Assembly: GCA_023700885.1 (NCBI GenBank)
Contig: JAMPYA010000086.1
Location: forward strand, 1 to 8,532
Direction: 5' to 3'
DNA: 8,532 nt
Origin: Flavobacteriaceae bacterium
GTDB lineage: Bacteria; Bacteroidota; Bacteroidia; Flavobacteriales; Flavobacteriaceae
Made by a program: the position numbers and the translations under genes
Notes under the pieces: model-generated
Seen by the model: only the letters and a program-made list of their open reading frames with translations
What the model was told of the DNA's origin: nothing
Database searches by the model: none
In this document: piece after piece, positions 6,602-8,532 of the stretch
Layout of the letters: each line of letters begins with the position of its first letter
Position numbering within the stretch: the first letter of the stretch is position 1

Positions 6602-7699
6602 ATGCAGTCCGAAAAATTACCAAATTCATCCAAAGCACTCCATAAGTTTTTTAAAAACACTTCCGGAGTGTTTAGTTTGGTTTTTATCATTTTATGTTTT
6701 TTTATAGCCATATTTGCCTATGTATTAACCACAGATTCTTCGAGTAACGCCAATCAGATGCATTTAGAAATCCATTCTAAAAAACCCGGATTTAAAGCAT
6801 TGGTTGTAACAATTCCACAAGAATTCAACCACAAACAATCTTATTTTAATTATTTATTGAATGGAAATCAAAATCCGCCAAATGAGATTATCATCAACTC
6901 TTATAATATTACCGAAACACACCTTAATTACCTTCCTTATAACGAGTCTGATATTATAAAAGAATACGTATCAATACCCTTATCTATTTTTAAAAACTTA
7001 CCCGTTGAAAAATTTATTAAAACTAAAACCTTTTGGTTTGGGACAGATAAATATGGTCGCGATTTATACAGTCGTATGATAATTGGTTCAAGAATCACCT
7101 TTTTTGTGGGATTTATAGCAGTATTTATTTCCTTAATAATTGGGGTATCTTTAGGATCAATAGCTGGTTATTTTGGAGGAAAAACGGATGCATTTATTCA
7201 ATGGCTCATCAATGTAACTTGGTCTATCCCAACACTATTATTAGTAATTGCAATTACCTTGGCATTAGGAAAAGGATTTTGGCAAGTATTTATTGCCGTT
7301 GGTCTAACAATGTGGGTTGAAGTTGCTCGTGTGGTTCGGGGGCAGGTTTTGAGTATCAAAAAAATGCAATACATTGAGGCCGCTAAAGTCCTTGGTTTTT
7401 CTGATGCAAGAATTATTTTTAATCATATACTGCCCAATATCACGGCTCCTATTATTGTAATATCTGCTGCAAATTTTGCATCAGCTATATTAATAGAAAG
7501 CGGATTGAGTTTTTTGGGCATCGGAGCGCAACCTCCAATCCCATCTTGGGGCGCCATGATAAAAGAAAATTACAATTATATAATTCTAGGAAAACCCTAT
7601 TTAGCAATGATTCCTGGAATTGCAATTATGTCATTAGTACTAGCATTTATGCTTATTGGAAATGCTTTAAGAGATGCTTTAGATGTTAAAACACCCTAA
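6602..7699 (+). CDS. ABC transporter permease, DppC/OppC type
   Basis: An inner-membrane permease subunit of the dipeptide/oligopeptide/nickel ABC importer group, 365 residues. TM1 (about 23-43) belongs to the OppC N-terminal domain. A soluble, presumably periplasmic stretch of about 95 residues (45-140) follows, longer than in E. coli DppC/OppC. Then comes FWFGTDKYGRDLYSRMIIGSRI (144-165), the segment that precedes the binding-protein-dependent transport domain in this group, and further TM segments between about 166 and 355. The EAA loop that contacts the ATPase is intact (EAAKVLGFSDARIIFNHILPN, 259-279), followed by the group-typical ESGLSFLGIGAQPPIPSWGAMI (299-320). The partner permease, ATPase and binding protein are not in this window, so the substrate is unknown; they may be encoded elsewhere. 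It lies 6 bp after the protease and 5 bp before the thioesterase, so co-transcription is likely. Confidence 0.93.
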   Translation: MQSEKLPNSSKALHKFFKNTSGVFSLVFIILCFFIAIFAYVLTTDSSSNANQMHLEIHSKKPGFKALVVTIPQEFNHKQSYFNYLLNGNQNPPNEIIINSYNITETHLNYLPYNESDIIKEYVSIPLSIFKNLPVEKFIKTKTFWFGTDKYGRDLYSRMIIGSRITFFVGFIAVFISLIIGVSLGSIAGYFGGKTDAFIQWLINVTWSIPTLLLVIAITLALGKGFWQVFIAVGLTMWVEVARVVRGQVLSIKKMQYIEAAKVLGFSDARIIFNHILPNITAPIIVISAANFASAILIESGLSFLGIGAQPPIPSWGAMIKENYNYIILGKPYLAMIPGIAIMSLVLAFMLIGNALRDALDVKTP

Positions 7700-7704
7700 A
7701 AACA

Positions 7705-8142
7705 ATGTATAAATTTACTACCAAATGGGCAGACTTTGATGCCAACAAACACATGCGTCATTCTGCTTATAATGATTTTGCTGCTGAGGCCAGAATTCGT
7801 TTTTTTAATGAACATGGAATTGATGTGAATTATTTTAATCAACATCAAATTGGCCCGATACTTTTTAAAGAAGAAACCACTTTTTTAAGAGAGATTCTAC
7901 CCAGTGAAGATGTAAAAGTATCTATTGAGCTGTTAGGAGTTTCATTAAATGGAGAACGCTGGAAAATACGTCATATCATCTACAAAGAAAACAATATAAA
8001 AGCAGCTCAAATTGAGGTATATGGTGCTTGGATCAGTTATCAAACGCGAAAATTAACTACTCCTCCACTTTCTATTATGTCACTTTTTGAAGCTCTTAAA
8101 AAAACTAGTGATTATCAATCTATAATTTTAAAAAATGTATAA
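7705..8142 (+). CDS. Acyl-CoA thioesterase, hotdog fold (4HBT/YbgC-like)
   Basis: A 145-residue cytoplasmic enzyme of the 4-hydroxybenzoyl-CoA thioesterase-like family, expected to hydrolyse acyl-CoA or acyl-ACP thioesters. The N-terminal segment WADFDANKHMRHSAYNDFAAEARIRF (8-33) corresponds to the YbgC pattern EDTDAGGVVYHANY, so Asp10 and Asp12 are the candidate catalytic acids, on the strand leading into the long hotdog helix. The following strands (IGPILFKEETTFLREI, VKVSIELLGVS, GERWKIRHIIYKE, KAAQIEVYGAWISY) match the remaining sheet. The length is typical and the start is fixed by the motif beginning at residue 8. It lies 5 bp after the permease, and its stop overlaps the start of a possible 24-codon membrane peptide. 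The natural substrate cannot be read from the sequence. Confidence 0.88.
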   Translation: MYKFTTKWADFDANKHMRHSAYNDFAAEARIRFFNEHGIDVNYFNQHQIGPILFKEETTFLREILPSEDVKVSIELLGVSLNGERWKIRHIIYKENNIKAAQIEVYGAWISYQTRKLTTPPLSIMSLFEALKKTSDYQSIILKNV

Positions 8143-8212
8143 ACGACCAATTATTTATGTACTGATTATAATTGTAGTGGCAGCAGTACTTTTTGTATGT
8201 AATTGTAATTAA
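8135..8212 (+). CDS. Possible 24-residue single-TM peptide
   Basis: An ATG at 8135-8137, inside the last codons of the thioesterase gene, opens a 24-codon frame ending at TAA 8210-8212. It overlaps the thioesterase by 8 bp (ATGTATAA), a layout suited to translational re-initiation. The peptide has a positive start (MYKRP), an uninterrupted hydrophobic run of about 15 residues (IIYVLIIVVAAVLFV), and ends CNCN with two cysteines. That is what a tiny membrane protein looks like. However, AT-rich DNA encodes hydrophobic stretches easily and the frame is very short. It resembles no family I know. Confidence 0.4.
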   Translation: MYKRPIIYVLIIIVVAAVLFVCNCN

Positions 8213-8228
8213 ATTTTCTGGGTAAAGT

Positions 8229-8284
8229 TTTAAGCAAATTTTAATTTAAACATTAAATGCTTAAATAGTTCTATAATTTTTTTT
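8229..8284 (+). terminator. Candidate terminator of the protease operon
   Basis: TTTAAGCA (8229-8236) pairs perfectly with TGCTTAAA (8258-8265). Inside, TTTAAT (8240-8245) pairs with ATTAAA (8252-8257) after a three-base bulge. An eight-T run follows at 8277-8284, but 11 bases past the stem, farther than usual. The stem is AT-rich, so termination may be weak. Confidence 0.4.
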
Positions 8285-8307
8285 GACTCCATCCATGTCA
8301 ATTAAAT

Positions 8308-8343
8308 AAAAAAAGTGCAGTCCCCTTTAAAGAACCGCACTTT
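8308..8343 (-). terminator. Intrinsic terminator of mscL
   Basis: On the minus strand AAAGTGC (complement of 8337-8343) pairs with GCACTTT (complement of 8312-8318). The stem extends inward through about five more pairs, some G-T. It runs straight into seven Ts (complement of 8308-8314) and lies 16 bases after the mscL stop codon. A textbook Rho-independent terminator. Confidence 0.85.
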
Positions 8344-8359
8344 AGTAATATGTAAGAAA

Positions 8360-8532
8360 TTATTTTTTCTTAAGTAAATCTCTTATTTCGCCTAATAAAA
8401 CTTCCTGATTTGATGGAGCAGGAGGTGCGGCTGGCGCAACTTCTTCTTTTTTCTTGGCTGAATTCATTACTTTAATTACCATGAAAATAGCCGCGGCAAT
8501 AATAAGAAAATCAACTACGTTTTGAAAAAACA
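8360..8532 (-). CDS. mscL: Large-conductance mechanosensitive channel, C-terminal part (runs off the right edge)
   Basis: The last 57 codons of MscL, the homopentameric inner-membrane channel that opens under membrane tension to release solutes during hypo-osmotic shock. The visible part begins in the second transmembrane helix (FFQNVVDFLIIAAAIFMVIKVMN), continues through the charged cluster after it (KKKEEVAPAAPPAP, the usual Ala/Pro linker), and ends in the cytoplasmic helical bundle (EVLLGEIRDLLKKK), which is highly characteristic of MscL. The pore-forming first helix lies beyond the window. It converges with the protease operon and has its own terminator 16 bases downstream of the stop. 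Confidence 0.96.
   Translation of the reverse strand, partial: FFQNVVDFLIIAAAIFMVIKVMNSAKKKEEVAPAAPPAPSNQEVLLGEIRDLLKKK

Overview
The window looks like chromosome from a member of the Flavobacteriia (Bacteroidota). The DNA is AT-rich, leaders lack clear Shine-Dalgarno sites and tend to be A-rich, and one well-formed Bacteroidota-type -7 box (TAnnTTTG) lies in front of surE. The proteins (ComEC N-terminus, LpxB, SurE, a Prc/Tsp-type S41 protease, a DppC/OppC-type permease, MscL) read as flavobacterial versions of housekeeping families. LpxB implies a Gram-negative envelope with lipid A.

Layout. The left edge (1-499, minus) holds the first ~166 codons of a ComEC/Rec2-type DNA uptake channel. 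Next comes a 663-bp stretch without a credible gene (500-1162), dominated by an array of four hairpin-forming repeat modules; two are near-identical within a 103-bp tandem repeat and the outer two are degenerate. A plus-strand gene for a secreted protein of unknown function (1163-2050) follows. It converges on a minus-strand cluster that reads surE, small three-TM membrane protein, lpxB (4295 down to 2111). A strong hairpin separates the convergent ends. A divergent intergenic region of about 160 bp then leads to a plus-strand operon: tail-specific protease, ABC-type peptide-permease subunit, hotdog thioesterase, and a possible 24-codon membrane peptide that overlaps the thioesterase stop (4460-8212). 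The right edge holds the 3' end of mscL on the minus strand, with an intrinsic terminator.

How the genes fit together. Most of the window is envelope biology: lipid A disaccharide synthesis (LpxB), periplasmic proteolysis (CTP), inner-membrane transport (permease), turgor release (MscL) and DNA uptake (ComEC). SurE (nucleotide phosphatase) and the thioesterase are soluble enzymes. comEC and the surE-lpxB cluster share a strand; the repeat array and the secreted-protein gene lie between them on the other strand and look like an accessory insertion.

I see no defence system, phage, insertion sequence, CRISPR array, or rRNA/tRNA gene. The most unusual parts are the hairpin-repeat array with its apparent 22-bp insertion, the internally duplicated secreted protein beside it, and two small membrane proteins (96 and 24 codons). 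The rest is ordinary core genome.
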